In this document: in pieces, positions 43,449 through 55,959 of the stretch
Position numbering within the stretch: position 1 is the stretch's first letter
Layout of the letters: each line of letters opens with the position of its first letter
NCBI RefSeq assembly: GCF_963583255.1
Contig: NC_084815.1
Span: 18,884,807 to 18,948,806 of the forward strand
Direction of reading: 5' to 3'
DNA: 64,000 nucleotides
From: Pyrus communis
Lineage: Eukaryota > Streptophyta > Magnoliopsida > Rosales > Rosaceae
The notes under the pieces: generated by a model
What the model was told of the DNA's origin: nothing
Databases searched by the model: none
What the model saw: only the letters and a program-made list of their open reading frames with translations
Translations under genes and position numbers: made by a program

Positions 43449-45061
43449 TGAGCTTATTATGTTTCTTTATTTTTATGGAGTGGCTTAATTAATTACTAAT
43501 GAATAAGAAGCCTTTGTATGGCTTTCTGGTTTGTTAAGTTATGATCAGTTACTTTCACTTCCCAATTTATGTCTTTATTCTCTGGACCTTATCTCTGGAC
43601 TAAAGAATGCAAAAATCATGATGAGTTTTAATTTTCTTTGTGGTATTTATTTGTTGATTCTGTATATGTAGTTGGCACAACGCTAGTTTCTTATCATTAT
43701 GCAGTTTATGAGGAATGTTTTTGGTAAAACTGTCACATCTCTACGTAGTGTTATAAAATATTATTTATCATTTACTCATATTAAAGCACGTAACGAGAGA
43801 GTAGCCATCAGGTCCATCATTCCTAAATTTTGTTCATAATTGTCACCTCAAAAGCCTATTTTGGAAGTGAATAATATTTGTTTTCTTACAAGTAAGAAAT
43901 CATTTTTCCGTGCATGATCACATGTCATCATTTCACCATACGAAAATAGTAAAAAAACCGTGAAATATCTTTATAATCATCATCTTAAAATCATTTCTAT
44001 AAAAAATTATTTAATTTTGATACTATTTTAGTAACATATCATCATAATTAACTATCAACTTACTTGATTCATATGGATGACTTTAGACATGGCCTTTAGA
44101 TGATAAAGAAATGAGTAATGCCATACTTACCACATATTTATATTATTTTTCTAATAGAGGTAACCAATACATGTGGGTCTCATCTCTATAGAGATGATAC
44201 AAATATATGGTAAAAGTATCATTTTTGTAAAGAAATGAAAAAGTTATGATGTTTGCAAGATGATATAAATGACTCCATACATGCAAGAAACTAAATAATG
44301 TTCTTTTGTGTTGCCTCTAATGACCATGCATGATACTCTTTGTTATCATCAAGCAATTTCAAATGCTAGAAGCTCGATTCCTGCAAAGCACACTTTTAAA
44401 CGGTGTGTGTTAAAAGTTTCATGGAGTAATAGGCCAAATTTGTTAGGACTGTACCACAAAAATTAAAAATATAGTGTTTTTGTACGGAATTTTAAACAAT
44501 TGAGTGTAAAATTTCTTGATACTTTGAAGTCTCTCATCCAAACTTAAATTAAAATAATTTGTTATATATCTAAGTTCAAAGATACATAGATTTTGAAAGT
44601 TTACCGTAAAACAAACACAATGTTACATATTTGAGTTGAGATTGAGTTCTTAGAATATATATTGAATATTTTAAGGTAGTATCAGAGTTGGTACGTCTTT
44701 CTTATCTTAACAAGAATTACACATAATTTTGATCATTTTAAGTACGCGATTATGATGATGACATCATCGTCTAATTTGTCAATTTTCCACACCAGAAACA
44801 ACAACATCAAATGGTAAAGATCTCAGCTATTAAACTGGTAAGTTCTTCAACTATGTCTAACATATTTCATTACCAGAAGTCTCACGAGGAACCATGGAGG
44901 AAATTTGCAATCATCAGATAAAGAGGTGAAAAGTTTAATCTACTTTTATTCCGGTTATGCTAGCTGACTTTTCTTTAGAATCCTGCTAGAAGACCATAAC
45001 AATCAATTGGGAGAAGAAAAAAATGAACGCTTGTGAACTTGAAAGCATATGCAGTTCGGCT
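43449..45061. other. Intergenic between two convergent genes
   Basis: 3' flanks of the plus-strand unknown gene and the minus-strand WAT1 gene. AATAAG near 43502 is a possible polyadenylation signal. A small inverted repeat at about 44112-44226 (CATACTTACCACATATTTAT with an opposing copy GGTAAAAGTATCATT) looks like a MITE. No other gene. Confidence 0.5.
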
Positions 45062-46783
45062 TCAAGGACGCCGCGAATCAACGGAGACTGTGATGGCGGG
45101 TAAATGTGATTCCTGCTCCTTGATTGCTTCAGATTCCTGGACTAGTTTTGTCGCACATTTCTGCATCTCTTTTTTCTTACCCCATAGAAGAATGTACAAG
45201 CCGGCGATTACAATGACAGATCCTAACAAGCTACTCAGTGTCAATTCAACACAAATAAGGAAAGTTAGTACCACAAGTTGTAATCATATATAGGTATTGG
45301 CAACTGTAAAATAGATAGGAAAGTTCACCTTCCGAGGTGGAGTCGTTCATGGAAGATGGGGATACTAATTAGGGCCGCCATTATCTGCACTAGCGGGCTA
45401 AATGCTGCAGTAAACACCGGTCCCCGTTTCCTCACACACCACGACATCCCCACGAAACCTAAGCCCGACGCTATCATTCCCTGTGCATATATGCTCCAAT
45501 AGTAAGGCATAGAGCTAAAGCATGTAACATTTTTTTCTTTTGGACAAAGAGATATTCTAAGCTACTCCAATTTCCTGGAAACGGGTATATTGCATTGGCC
45601 AACTGGCATAACCTAGATTCGCGAAGTTGTATAGCTTTTGGAACAAAGATACCAAAACCCCTTATTTATTTTTCTGTACTTTTAATTAGAAGAAGGGTAA
45701 TACTTACAGAAAACAGGACAGTTATGACTTGTGTTCTTCCCCTCAGAACCCACATGGAAAGGTTCCTTCCTGTGCACACACCTAAGATTGCAGACTGAAT
45801 GGCACCAAAGAAATTCATTATTGTTGTGCTAGAATACTGGCAAGGATACATCTTGCTAATGTTTGTTTGAACAAGAAACCATGAAGACCACAATAGGGTT
45901 CCGCCAACCAAAGCTATTGAACCAACCGTCCACCGCTCATGGTTTCGCGTTGAGCTCAGGTGGATGCCATGGTCTTTGGCTTGATTACTAGTTGTGGATT
46001 TTGAGTAATCAAATAGAGGAACTCCTTTGAAAAGAGTTAGTATCAAAGCACCACCAATGCACACCACTGCACCGAATACTTTCGCTCTCCCGCTGTTGCA
46101 TTTTAAGTTCACCGTCTCTAACCTGCAGGATTAAACGCTTGATTTCATACAACAGCTCGTAAACAAGATTCACAAAACATGTAAATGAAAATGAGGTATT
46201 TGTGACTTTTTCGTACCCGAATGGTAACGCCACTATGAAAGTGATCACAGGCACCATGTTGACGAAGGCACAGGCAAAAGTCGCAGATGTATATTGGATT
46301 CCGAGGAGAAATAAGTATTGTGTTAGGGACGTCCTGCAACAACATAAAAAATGTAACAATATTTTGGGCACATGAAAAAATGGAAGATTCGTAAAGTCTG
46401 TTTTGAGTTTACCAACCCAAGAATTGCACTTAAGAAGAGAAAACATGCGATGCGAAGTGTGAGCTTCGGCCTAGTATTCCTGCAAGCAAACCAGAAAATT
46501 CTTCACCAAGTTAAGGCAGAGAAATATCAAAATGAATTTCCATAAAAAAAAAAAAAAAAAACAAAAGCCAGGGATGATATATGCTTGCCTACCTTTCCCC
46601 AAAGTAGCTAATTGGGGCTAAGAAGATCGTAGAAATTGTCAACCGGTACGTGATAAGAACCAAATGGTTCATTCCCTCATCAAGCACTTTCTTGAGCAGA
46701 ATATTCACTATAGCAAATGAGAAATCGATTGCAATCATGACAATAAAAGGTTTCCATTCATCAAACCTCTTCGCGTCCGCCAT
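45062..46783 (-). CDS. WAT1-related protein (EamA/DMT transporter, MtN21 type), six exons
   Basis: Multipass membrane transporter of the drug/metabolite superfamily; WAT1 itself exports auxin from the vacuole, while substrates of most paralogues are unknown. Exons (minus): 46593-46783, 46417-46479, 46217-46333, 45708-46122, 45329-45480, 45062-45233. All junctions are GT-AG and in frame, giving 1110 bp and 369 residues, normal for the family. Start ATG 46783 (MADAKRFDEWKPFIVMIAID). First EamA domain: NILLKKVLDEGMNHLVLITY, RLTISTIFLAPISYF, NTRPKLTLRIACFLFLSAIL and YTSATFACAFVNMVPVITF. Second: RWTVGSIALVGGTLLWSSWF, GMIASGLGFVGMSWCVRKRG, PVFTAAFSPLVQIMAAL and LLGSVIVIAGLYILLWGKKK. About ten membrane helices. 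The hydrophilic tail ends VSVDSRRP. No damage seen. Confidence 0.95.
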
Positions 46784-47230
46784 TTCCGAGAGTCACACTA
46801 GGGGGCAGAGCTGAGCTAGCTAGGCCTCTCAATAAGTCTGAGTTTTTCACCAAATGGTTCTTATGCTTAAAAACACACCAGAGGGCAGACCAATCTGTTG
46901 AGATAAATAGACAGGCTTCAGAATAAGTGGGCTCAAAGCAAGATTAAAATTCTCCAAATCACATCACTGCTTTAAGCAACCAACTTTGACATAATTTAAT
47001 CTTTGATTTCCTTTATTTTTTACTTCCCTTTTTTCATTGACTAATACTTTCCAATGCGTACAGATTAACCGGGGAATCGTTTCATACAGTTCTTCGGGCA
47101 TCGAATTCACGATCTCTCTCTCATACAACCCTATCCTAGAAGTTGTAGAGTCTTCATAGGCCATGGGGTTTCCCATTTGCAATTGTTTTTACTCTGTTAG
47201 GTTATGTTATTTCCATCAGGGAATCTTCTT
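46784..47230. other. 5' flank of the WAT1 gene
   Basis: Presumed 5' UTR and promoter. No gene seen; TTGACATAATTTAATC near 46984 is not diagnostic. Confidence 0.35.
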
Positions 47231-47574
47231 TAAGTCAGCAGTTTTACTAAATATATAGCTCAACATGGGCATCTATTTTTAGTGGTGGTGTTGGAAATAA
47301 ATACTCTTATACCTCCTCCTGTGCTTGACATTGGCATCTAATACTTCGTCGAACCAGAACGAACAGCGGCCGTATATCATCAACCCATTTTTTTAGAACA
47401 TGTAAGTCAACAGTTTTACTAAATATATAGCTCAACATGGGCATCTATTTTTAGTGGTGGTGCTGGAAATAAATACTCTTATACCTCCTCCTGTGCTTGG
47501 CATTGGCATCTAATACTTCGTCGAACCAGAACGAACAGCGGCCGTGTATCATCAACACATTTTTTTAGAACAAC
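47231..47574. repeat. 172-bp tandem duplication
   Basis: Bases 47231-47402 and 47403-47574 match closely, each running from TAAGTCAGCAGTTTTACTAA through GTCGAACCAGAACGAACAGC to TTTTTTTAGAACA, with a handful of substitutions (GTTGGAAA/GCTGGAAA, CTTGACATT/CTTGGCATT, CGTATAT/CGTGTAT). Non-coding. Lies about 0.45 kb upstream of the WAT1 start codon, so it may sit in its upstream regulatory region. Confidence 0.92.
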
Positions 47575-48987
47575 ATGTCAAATCTTCCCACCAAGAAATT
47601 TAAAGAAACGTAATGTTTAAACCAAAGGATTGTGATCAATTAAACCATGTTGACAACTAACCCGGGTGAGGTGAGCGAGGTAAGGTAGGGTTAGATTAGA
47701 CGGAGGTATAAATGACGTCTTTCCTATAAAGTGCCACTAATCATTTCTTTTCTAGACATAATGTCCGTTGTTTGTGGTAGCGTCGATAATATTGACAGAT
47801 AAAATGATAATAACAAAATGTATTACTTATTATATATACGTTACAGCCATTATTAAATGTTTCCACCCTAAAACTTAAAAAGCAAAAAGAAACATAATGT
47901 TTAAAAATATGAGATTATTCTCAATTTACTTAATTTGATTTTTGAACACGACATGTATTCCTCGTTAAAGGGCATAATGTGATTTGATAATATTAACATA
48001 TAACATGTCAATAACAAAACCTGTCAAATATCATTATTATTGATACGAAATCCAACCTCTAACAAAGAACATCATTCACACTGAATTTCTAACTAAATAA
48101 CTACAGCAACTGAGCACTTAAAAAATTGATGGCACTGTAGCTGATGGCTGAAAAGGCCAAAGGTTATGGAATTAAAGTGCAACACTTTCATATAGGGAGA
48201 TAATGATCAAAACTCAAGCTTTCTGTTCATTTTTCACAATTATATATAGGCATGAATGAAAAGCAATGTCACAATGATTAGGCTAACATTATTGAATCAC
48301 TTAATCACCTAATCACCATGTGTAGTCAGTATCTTTAAACTTAGCTTAGTTTTTTTCTATTTGAGGCTCCTCTCCTTTTTCTTCAATTTTATAGTTGGAA
48401 GTGATTTTCACACATATTTTTCTCATCAAATGTTTTTAACTATTTTTTACCATTAAATTAACTGGATCAAAGAGATACAACCGTGATAAAGCATATAGAT
48501 CATTCCCGAATCTTTTTCACCAAAATCACCTAATCAAATAATCCGAATCTTTTAAATTTCATCCAAAAGCTCATCTATTGTGATCCCTTAAAAGATGATC
48601 TCTTTCCCGAGATAAAAAAGCAAAAGTGTGCAAAATGGACGTGCCCCTTTGTTACAGCTAGGATAACAATAAAAAATCTATACGTCAAATTAGCTATTTT
48701 CTGGCAGTGACCAGGACCATCAAACAGTTACTTTTGTGGGATTACCATGGCCACTCTTTGTTGGGGACCCAAATTTGCATGTCCATATATACAACCTTTT
48801 TCTTCAGTTGCAGTTAATCATTTTCCACTTAGCCTTTAATTTGTCTCATGCATTGCATATATAAAGGTTTTAACTTTGAGTAGTGATCTGTCAAATTATT
48901 GGTACACAGATTAGTCGGTTGTTTTTGTTGAGCGGAATCATGTCTCTATATCCCATTGGAAAAGGATCATCGCCGATCCTTTTTTTT
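47575..48987. other. Intergenic, nothing recognised
   Basis: AT-rich with no supported ORF, terminal repeat or RNA gene. Confidence 0.4.
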
Positions 48988-49147
48988 GGAAATTCTAGGG
49001 ATCATATGATCGTAACTGTTTATCATACATCGTGCGGTTAATTTTTTGTAAACACTATTTATATTTAATTTTAAATTCTAAATTTTAAAATAATTTCGAT
49101 CATACGATATACGATGAACAATCACGATTATAGAATTCCTAGAATCT
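48988..49147. mobile_element. MITE family Y, copy 1
   Basis: About 160 bp with imperfect inverted arms (AAATTCTAGGGATCATATGA left; reverse complement of the right end GATTCTAGGAATTCTATAAT) and the centre AACACTATTTATATTTAATTTT shared with copy 2 at 49435. Confidence 0.8.
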
Positions 49148-49434
49148 TCATAAAAAAAAAATATCCGGGGAGATTCATTTTCCTTTCCCATCATCTCAAC
49201 TTTTTCAATCAATTAGTGGATATCTACCAACCCGAGGAAGAAAATATCTGCCGATATGCCCCCGCGAAAGCAACAAGGATGAAAGAGATTATCAAACGAT
49301 AAACCCTAGAATTACAATAATTAAAGAAGGATGTTCAACATAAGAGCATGACTTTTACATAAATGGATACCAAGTCCTAAACACAAACGATCACTTCTCC
49401 TTCACCAAGAAAACAATTATAATTCAAGGAAAAT

Positions 49435-49592
49435 GATTCTAGGAATTTTGTGATCGTGACCATTTATCATACATTGTGCTATCAGTTTTCGTTAAATACT
49501 ATTTATATTTAATTTTAAATTTTAAAATTTGAAATGATTTCTGACCGCACAATGTACAATAAACTGTCATGATCACGAGATTTTTGGGATCC
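49435..49592. mobile_element. MITE family Y, copy 2
   Basis: About 158 bp. GATTCTAGGAATTTTGTGAT at the left mirrors the right end, and the centre AATACTATTTATATTTAATTTT is nearly identical to copy 1. Two copies lie within 0.5 kb in the same orientation. Both are bordered by AAAAGGATC words (48958, 49600), which could belong to a longer parent element. Confidence 0.78.
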
Positions 49593-50604
49593 CCAAGAAA
49601 AGGATCCTTGGTGGATCCTTCTCCATAATCCAAATATGAAATAAATTTTAACATTTTAAATATTCCTAAACTCTAAGAACCTGATTATGTTAAAGCGGAT
49701 CATTCTGCCAAAATTCCAACTAAGGAACAATAATATGTTTAAAAGTTAACTAGAACATATAGACATAATGTTGCGATGATTGCAAGTGTACAATATCGCT
49801 CAATTAATATTTGAATATCATTCCAACAAGGATCATATTAATCTAAATTTACTATCCTGTAAGGTTCTAAAAGACGTTAAATACTAGTCGGATGGCGAAA
49901 ATGGGTTTGGAGGGTTTTTTTTTAATTTTAATTAAATTTATTATATACATATTGTTTGGATGCATAATGCAAAATAAAATGACATATAAATTATAAAGTA
50001 TTAGAATATATTGAAAACATGGAAAACAAGCAAATATTGAGTGTTCATCTAAGTATTCAATTTTTTTCACAATTTATAAGAAAAATAAAATGTCAATGAA
50101 AGTTCTCTATTTTTTATCTAAGTGAGAATCGCGACCTAGGTGAGGTGCCTAAACGAGTCTAGCCGAGTTAAGCTGAAATTTTAGAACAATGATATCATGA
50201 TTAACTTCAAATTAAAATTAAGTTTTACATAAATTAAAATGATGATTTAAATAACTTAAAAATAATGAATAAAAACCATTAATAATAAAAAAATAAAAAA
50301 CAACCATGGAGAAATTTAAACAATTAAACGATAAAGCATCCGACTTCACCTAACCAATTTCATCCAAATATTATAGCATAGTAATCCTAATTATTACCCA
50401 TTGTGGAACCGTATTTTTCACCTCTCTAGAACAATGACTCGCATGGCAGTCCGGGTCCCTATCCACTCCGACGACCATTCAATAATGAGTAAGTCGATTG
50501 GACATGCAACGACAAATCGCTCCGACTTAGATGGTTACCAAAAGGGGTCTTAAACGGGCCTCTTGACCGGAGTTCTGCGGACGGATCCCTTCAAGAGTCG
50601 TAAG
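49593..50604. other. Intergenic, nothing recognised
   Basis: AT-rich to about 50400, then GC-richer to the LTR at 50605. No supported gene. Confidence 0.35.
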
Positions 50605-51177
50605 TGTGGAGCCAAAAATAATCAAGAGATAACACGTGAATTTTTGGGCAGAAATGACAAAATTACCCTTGAGGAGTATCAGAATTCTCACACGCGAGCA
50701 GTGAACAATCATCCCACAATCAAGTCATCAGTGCCCAAAATAGGTATTTATTCAAAACCTATTTCATCCATCTTCTCCACAAGGTGACCCCCAAAACATT
50801 CCTTTTAAATTATGTTAATTAGCTAATTAATAGATTTATTACTTAATTAATCTATTAATGGCTAATTAAACTACCAATTAACTACAAAATACACTCAAAA
50901 ACACCACAAAGGGTTGGCCACCTTCTCCCCCCATGCCCTATATATACTACCCCATTTTCTCAAAAAACCTAGGTCTATACTCTTGCTAAATACTCAAAAT
51001 TCTCCAAACACTTTTCTTTGAAAATTCTAACTTTGGCATCGGAGATTCTTCGGCCAAAGCACCCCCCCACCCAAATTCATCGTGGGCACGTGAGGCTATT
51101 GGCCTTGACCTAAGAAGTTATTTGTTTTGTAGGTGCAATTTTGTCTAAGAACAAGGAGGAAGAAATTTGCATCCACA
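50605..51177 (+). mobile_element. Fifth Tat-like LTR (LTR E), plus-strand 5' LTR
   Basis: A 573-bp LTR, TGTGGAGCC...GCATCCACA, the same family as LTRs A-D in opposite orientation. Promoter-like CCCTATATATACTACCCC at 50936. AATTGGTGCTTTCATTGAGA follows at 51178, the conserved leader, so this is the 5' LTR. Left flank GTAAG; no partner LTR is found, so the target duplication cannot be tested. Confidence 0.9.
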
Positions 51178-52440
51178 AATTGGTGCTTTCATTGAGAATT
51201 GAGTCCCACACTCGTAGAAGACTCTTGCATCCAAGGTTTTCTATTTTCTTGTCCATTTGTAGATTTTTCGTACGTTCTTATTATTAGAATTTTTTATTTG
51301 CAAAAATTCTTTGATAAAACGTAAAAGAGAAGTACAATGGTTAGAAATTTAGAAATTTCAACAAATGAAAATTTCAACATTCAAGAGATGGGACCCTGGC
51401 AATCCACGAGGCTAAATGTGACAATAGGTGGAGCGGCACCACCACCACGAGTTTCTACCACGGGAACCACCGCGGTGGCTACCACGGTAGCCATCCGTGG
51501 CGAGGTCCATGATGTCACCACCACACCCCGAGCCGTGCCATCCAAGGCAGCTCATAACACTAAGGCCACAACCCAAGTCATGTCACTTCATGCCCAACGC
51601 GAGCCCAAAGCGTTGCTAAGTTGAGCCCCAAGCCTCGCACCCGCGTGCATCATACGCCGAGTAGCCTATTCCGGTGGCCTAGCCTGCTCCCGCCGAGCAG
51701 CCCACTTTAGTGGCCTAGCCTGCTCTAGCGGCCCAGCCCACTCCTGTGGCCCAACATGGTCTCGCCAAGCAGCCCACTCTCGTAGCCCAGCCTGCTTCCA
51801 CGGCATTCCAAGCAGCCCAAATTGGCCTAAGACTATCTTAACCATCCGGACCAACCATCGAGCTGGGGGCATTTTCATCATGTTTCTCCGTGGATTTGAC
51901 ATTTCCCAATTCAAATCTCATGCCTGAAGCTTACCACACTTTCCTTTGCTCAATGAGGCATATTCCTTCCAAGCTCTTCCATTCCAATCCAAATAGAGAA
52001 CAACACTTGTCTCGACAGGTCATAAAGTTGACAAGGGCCCTTGCATAATAAACAACCTTGGTGAATCAACTTTTGCAATGCACCGAGATCCAACGTGGCC
52101 CAGAGGTTTCCCAAAGAATGACAAGGGTAGACGAACCTCTCCATCAGCGTCCCTGTAAGTAGCTACTTGACCAGTCACGAACCGAGCGTTCTAACAGAGT
52201 GCCCTCCCAACTGGACCCCCGAGATAGCATATACTCCCGTCTTAAAGCGTGAAGGAACGTGCACTCTCAGTTAGGCCCACAGACAAACGTGCACTCACGG
52301 TTGAGGCCATACTTCGATAATCAACATGAACAACCTTCCAGACGAAGTGTTCATTCACAGCAAGGCCCGCAAGGAGTATTATCCATCTCACATCGGAGTA
52401 GGCAGCACAGCGGACGGAGAGAAGCAGTCACAAAGGGTTA
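51178..52440 (+). pseudogene. Plus-strand Tat-like gag remnant, truncated
   Basis: Gag starts at ATG 51337 (MVRNLEISTNENFNIQEMG) and continues Thr/Ala-rich to about 51624 (frame ends ALLS), then a Pro-rich stretch in other frames and SRQVIKLTRALA-like sequence near 52010. Similarity to the inner element stops near 52440 before the capsid core. No pol or 3' LTR. Confidence 0.78.
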
Positions 52441-53395
52441 GTCACTTTTTCTCCACTTAGAGCATTTTGCTCATCTTCTCTATCTAATACTGACTTTGAT
52501 CATCGAAGAACCTATGCCACCTATGCCACCTATTCCTGGTTTCACGATCCTTTGCTTGTCTTTGTTCTGGCAGACTCACTTCAACTTCTAAAATTGTCCA
52601 TTCTGACTAGAAGTACAACTTGCACAAAATTTGTTCCAACACCCATGTTGACAGTTGATTTTCCCTTATTTATTTGATATCCCTTTTCAGGCTTAACCAA
52701 AAGTATTCCTGACTAACAACTCATTCTTTTTCCAAGCAATGAATTTAGAAACCAAAAACCCATTATGCACTTTCAAAATTCCACAAAAAAATTGCATGAG
52801 TCAATGTTAGTCCATTCCCACTCATTCAAGACATGGTATTCGTTACTAGAAACTATATATTAGATATCTCATTTTGATCTCAACCTAATTTTTCTAATCA
52901 AATTATTAGTGGCCAATTAACTGCAAGCATTAAAAACAGTAACGAACACTCAATATGGAATTATAGTAAGAAATTAATATAATTATAAACTTCGAGTATC
53001 TATAGGTAGGCTACATCTTAATCCTAGCAAAAGAAAATTAGTTCATAATAAATTTAAATAAAAATATGATATAATCCGAAACATGGAAAGTATACACCTA
53101 AATTCCAACTCAGTCGCTTGACTCACTTCCGCGGCAAAGCTATGAATTCGAACTCCAGTTTATTCCTCCTTGTTCTCAGCCTCTCTTCCTCTCTGTATGT
53201 GTACCTGTAGGTGCTGGGATAGTCCCTCAATATTTGTGCGTTCGCCTGTTTAATGTGGATAATAATTTAATTCATTGAATTTTTTTTAACAGCTAATGGA
53301 CAATCTTCTATTTCTAAGTCTGTTTTAAACGCGGAGCGTTATAGAAATGGACCAGCATTTTGCAGAATAAGAGTTTGTGGTTTTAGCTGCAAAGT
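52441..53395. other. Intergenic, nothing firm
   Basis: A 22-codon frame at 53142 (MNSNSSLFLLVLSLSSSLYV) has signal-peptide character followed by a donor-like GTATGTGTACC. No in-frame continuation could be assembled from the acceptor near 53293. Confidence 0.3.
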
Positions 53396-53419
53396 TTGAT
53401 TATTTACTGTGTATTGCTC

Positions 53420-53720
53420 TCTTTATATTTACAAAAGTGGGCTTTTAAAGTCCTAATTTCTTCACCTTCATCATCTGGAAAAATTTCATCTCCGCTCTGT
53501 TTGCATTTCCCGCTTCAACATCTTCGACATGTAAACCTGCCTCATTTGGTTGTATGTCTCCTATATCACAAACAGGTACTACTACCGCTGAACAAACTAC
53601 CACTTCCTCTGGTGGGTCTACAAATCACTTTTCACAAAAGCTTATGCTACTGTTGCATACATACAGCTGTATCTATCTTTTCTTTAAATTGTTTTTTTTA
53701 TTTCACCGCTCTTAGGATTC
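53420..53720 (+). pseudogene. Possible nucleoporin-like (NUP62-type) Ser/Thr-rich fragment
   Basis: In the plus frame offset from the longest open frame I read FAFPASTSSTCKPASFGCMS, then PISQTGTTTAEQTTTSSGGS. This recalls the FG/Ser-Thr-rich N-terminal region of plant NUP62-like nucleoporins, including the FAFPAST...KPAS order. No start, no coiled-coil domain and no further exons are recognisable, so it would be a small fragment. Low-complexity sequence makes this weak. Confidence 0.3.
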
Positions 53721-53749
53721 TTGGAGGCCTTATACTTTTGAGTAGTTAA

Positions 53750-54658
53750 AGTCGTGCCCATAACCTTGCTTTGATGGGGTTTTGATCCCGCCCTTCTCTT
53801 TATCTTGCCGTTGATCAAATCTAGTTTCGTGTGTTAATTCTGTTGAGTGCTAGTTTAGTGTGTTAAACCTCACATCAAGGACAATAAGATTTTTCAGTAT
53901 CTGGCATTCACTTTGTTCTTTTTCTTCCAGGTAAAAGGGGGTGGCTGACTTAATGCGAAAATGACCAAAAGATGAGGATGATATTTCTAATGAACAGTTA
54001 ATCTCTATTCGTTTTTTCCAGCACGATCTAAAACGAATTCTGTGCTCACATTTTACTGCAATCTTTTTGTTTTGCAGGTCACTTCTTGTTTTTCGTTGTC
54101 ACAGGTGCGCAGACAAAACAAGCAGACGAGGACTGCATTTGAAGAAGGAAGCATTGCGTTATGATGCCTCCTACAAGTAGCATTACTTGGGTGTTTCTTG
54201 TTTGCTGAAATTGATGTAACAAGTTTGAAAATGTGACCAAATGGTAAATTTGCAGTTCTGTTCTTTCAGTACACTTTCTTTCATGTTGGTAATTGAGTTT
54301 GACAACTACAAATATCATGGGAATGAAAATAACTTGCTAGAATCCGATTACTACATGTCAAATATCATGGGAATGTACAAATATCGATCGATTACATCTT
54401 CTTTAGAAATCAGATTTGTAGCAGTAATACTGCTACACACAAACGATAAGTGAAATTTTGGTATGGCTATGTATTAAGAGTAGTTCTTTCACTTAATAAC
54501 CTATGAATGACGGTCGGAAATGCCTATATAACCTAGTAGGGTACATAATTTTATTGGGGGCACATACTTGAAAGAATTGATTTGCCTGCAAAGACTAGCT
54601 TGTAGGTTAAAAATGGTAAAACGCAAAGAATTGCATTGATTATATGGATATGATCTCA
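53750..54658. other. Intergenic / 3' flank of the ERF gene
   Basis: Contains a short local duplication of AAATATCATGGGAATG (about 54310 and 54360). No gene supported. Confidence 0.35.
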
Positions 54659-55522
54659 TCACCCCAGCACAGATGAGGCATAAAAAAGAGGATCCCAACT
54701 GCCATTAGCTCCTCCCCAATTGCTACTGTCACAGTGCAAAAGCTGCTGCTGATCTGAACACCAAGCACCACCACCACCACTACCACCATTACCATCAATC
54801 TGTGACAGATGCTGCGTACCCGCCGCCATCACTTTAGCATCGCCAATGCTTGCAATAGGCAACGGAGGCTCCATAACGCATTGTTCTGGTACATACGGCA
54901 TGTTGTTATTCGACCACGTGGACCAATTAGGCACTTGCTCATATGCTGCTTGACTCTCATTGGTCCACACCATGTTTGGGTTTGATGGTTTTGGACAAGG
55001 GTGAACCTGATGCTGCCACTGATTTTCTAACACAATTGGGTCCTCCTTGTGCGGGTTCACGAATCCCGCCGCCGCACCACGTAGACTAACTGACTCCGGT
55101 TTCGTCCCACTAGTTCCCTGTGGTGGTTGTGGGAGTACGCCAGTTATCCCCTTACCATCCTGCAACTTAGCTCTAAGTGCACCCAGCAACCCATCAGCTT
55201 CCACCACATTCCCACACACCGCCTCAAACGAGAACGGCTCCACAATTTCCTCCACGCCCCCGGCCCCAGCACTCTGTGGCAGCTCAAAATTGGTTCGGGC
55301 GTTGGCACCGCGGAGCGCTCGAGCAGCATCATCATATGCCCGAGCGGCATCCTCTGCAGTGTCGAATGTCCCGAGCCAGAGCCTCACTTTCTGTAGAGAG
55401 TCCTTGATCTCCGCGACCCATCTCCCGGACGGCCTCTGCCGGACTCCCACGAACCGGTGGTGGCCTCTCGTCGACTTCTTCTTCCTCCCCCGAACGCCGT
55501 CGTTTTGTTCCCGCAAAGCCAT
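54659..55522 (-). CDS. AP2/ERF transcription factor
   Basis: Single-exon, 287-residue protein with one AP2 domain at about residues 23-80, preceded by a basic patch ([11 protein letters not shown]). The domain reads [60 protein letters not shown]. It has the ERF-type Ala and Asp/Glu at the DNA-contact positions and the RAYD element, so GCC-box or related targets are expected. Wording ([21 protein letters not shown]) is nearest the RAP2.11/ERN-like branch, but I would not name the orthologue. The C-terminal part is Gln/Asn/Gly-rich with [15 protein letters not shown] and GGSGGGGAW segments and ends [12 protein letters not shown]. Start ATG 55522. GC-rich relative to its surroundings; opposite-strand frames here are shadows. 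Confidence 0.96.
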   Translation of the reverse strand: MALREQNDGVRGRKKKSTRGHHRFVGVRQRPSGRWVAEIKDSLQKVRLWLGTFDTAEDAARAYDDAARALRGANARTNFELPQSAGAGGVEEIVEPFSFEAVCGNVVEADGLLGALRAKLQDGKGITGVLPQPPQGTSGTKPESVSLRGAAAGFVNPHKEDPIVLENQWQHQVHPCPKPSNPNMVWTNESQAAYEQVPNWSTWSNNNMPYVPEQCVMEPPLPIASIGDAKVMAAGTQHLSQIDGNGGSGGGGAWCSDQQQLLHCDSSNWGGANGSWDPLFYASSVLG

Positions 55523-55951
55523 TTATAAAACCGTCGTCGTTTTTCTTCAGTCTCTGATTGAAACCGTCCGAGAACGGATTGCTCGTGGATTTATAATCAT
55601 GGGTAAGCTGAAGAATCCGGGAGTCGAAGAAGCCGACAGATAACAAGGTGACAAAAACGTCGCCGTCCCAGTCCTGCAGGCTTCAATTGTTTTTAACGAC
55701 GGAGGATTGAAATGACTGGAGAAATGGTCAGCAATAATTTTTATACCATTTTTATTGTAATTTTGGTTGCATCATTGCATACGATATGTCGGTCCGAAGA
55801 GAGGATGAAAGGGCGGGAAATACCCAGAATACCAGACGGTAACACTTCGATTTTGTAACCCGGCGCTGTAATTTTCGATAATTGTTTGTTTGGTTTAAAC
55901 GCTGTAAAAAATGTTGAAAATGTTGAAGTCATTGAATTTACCGTTTAAATT
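55523..55951. other. 5' flank of the ERF gene
   Basis: Presumed promoter, ending at the hAT insertion 430 bp upstream of the start codon. No TATA box that I trust. Confidence 0.35.
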
Positions 55952-55959
55952 GTAACATG

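Noticed and set aside
53142..53207. Small secreted peptide gene (MNSNSSLFLLVLSLSSSLYV)
   Set aside because: The donor-like site puts the next acceptor out of frame with an immediate stop; no mature peptide can be assembled.
55047..55643. 198-codon plus-strand frame opposite the ERF gene
   Set aside because: GC-rich shadow of a real AP2 gene; Pro/Ser/Ala-rich with no domain.
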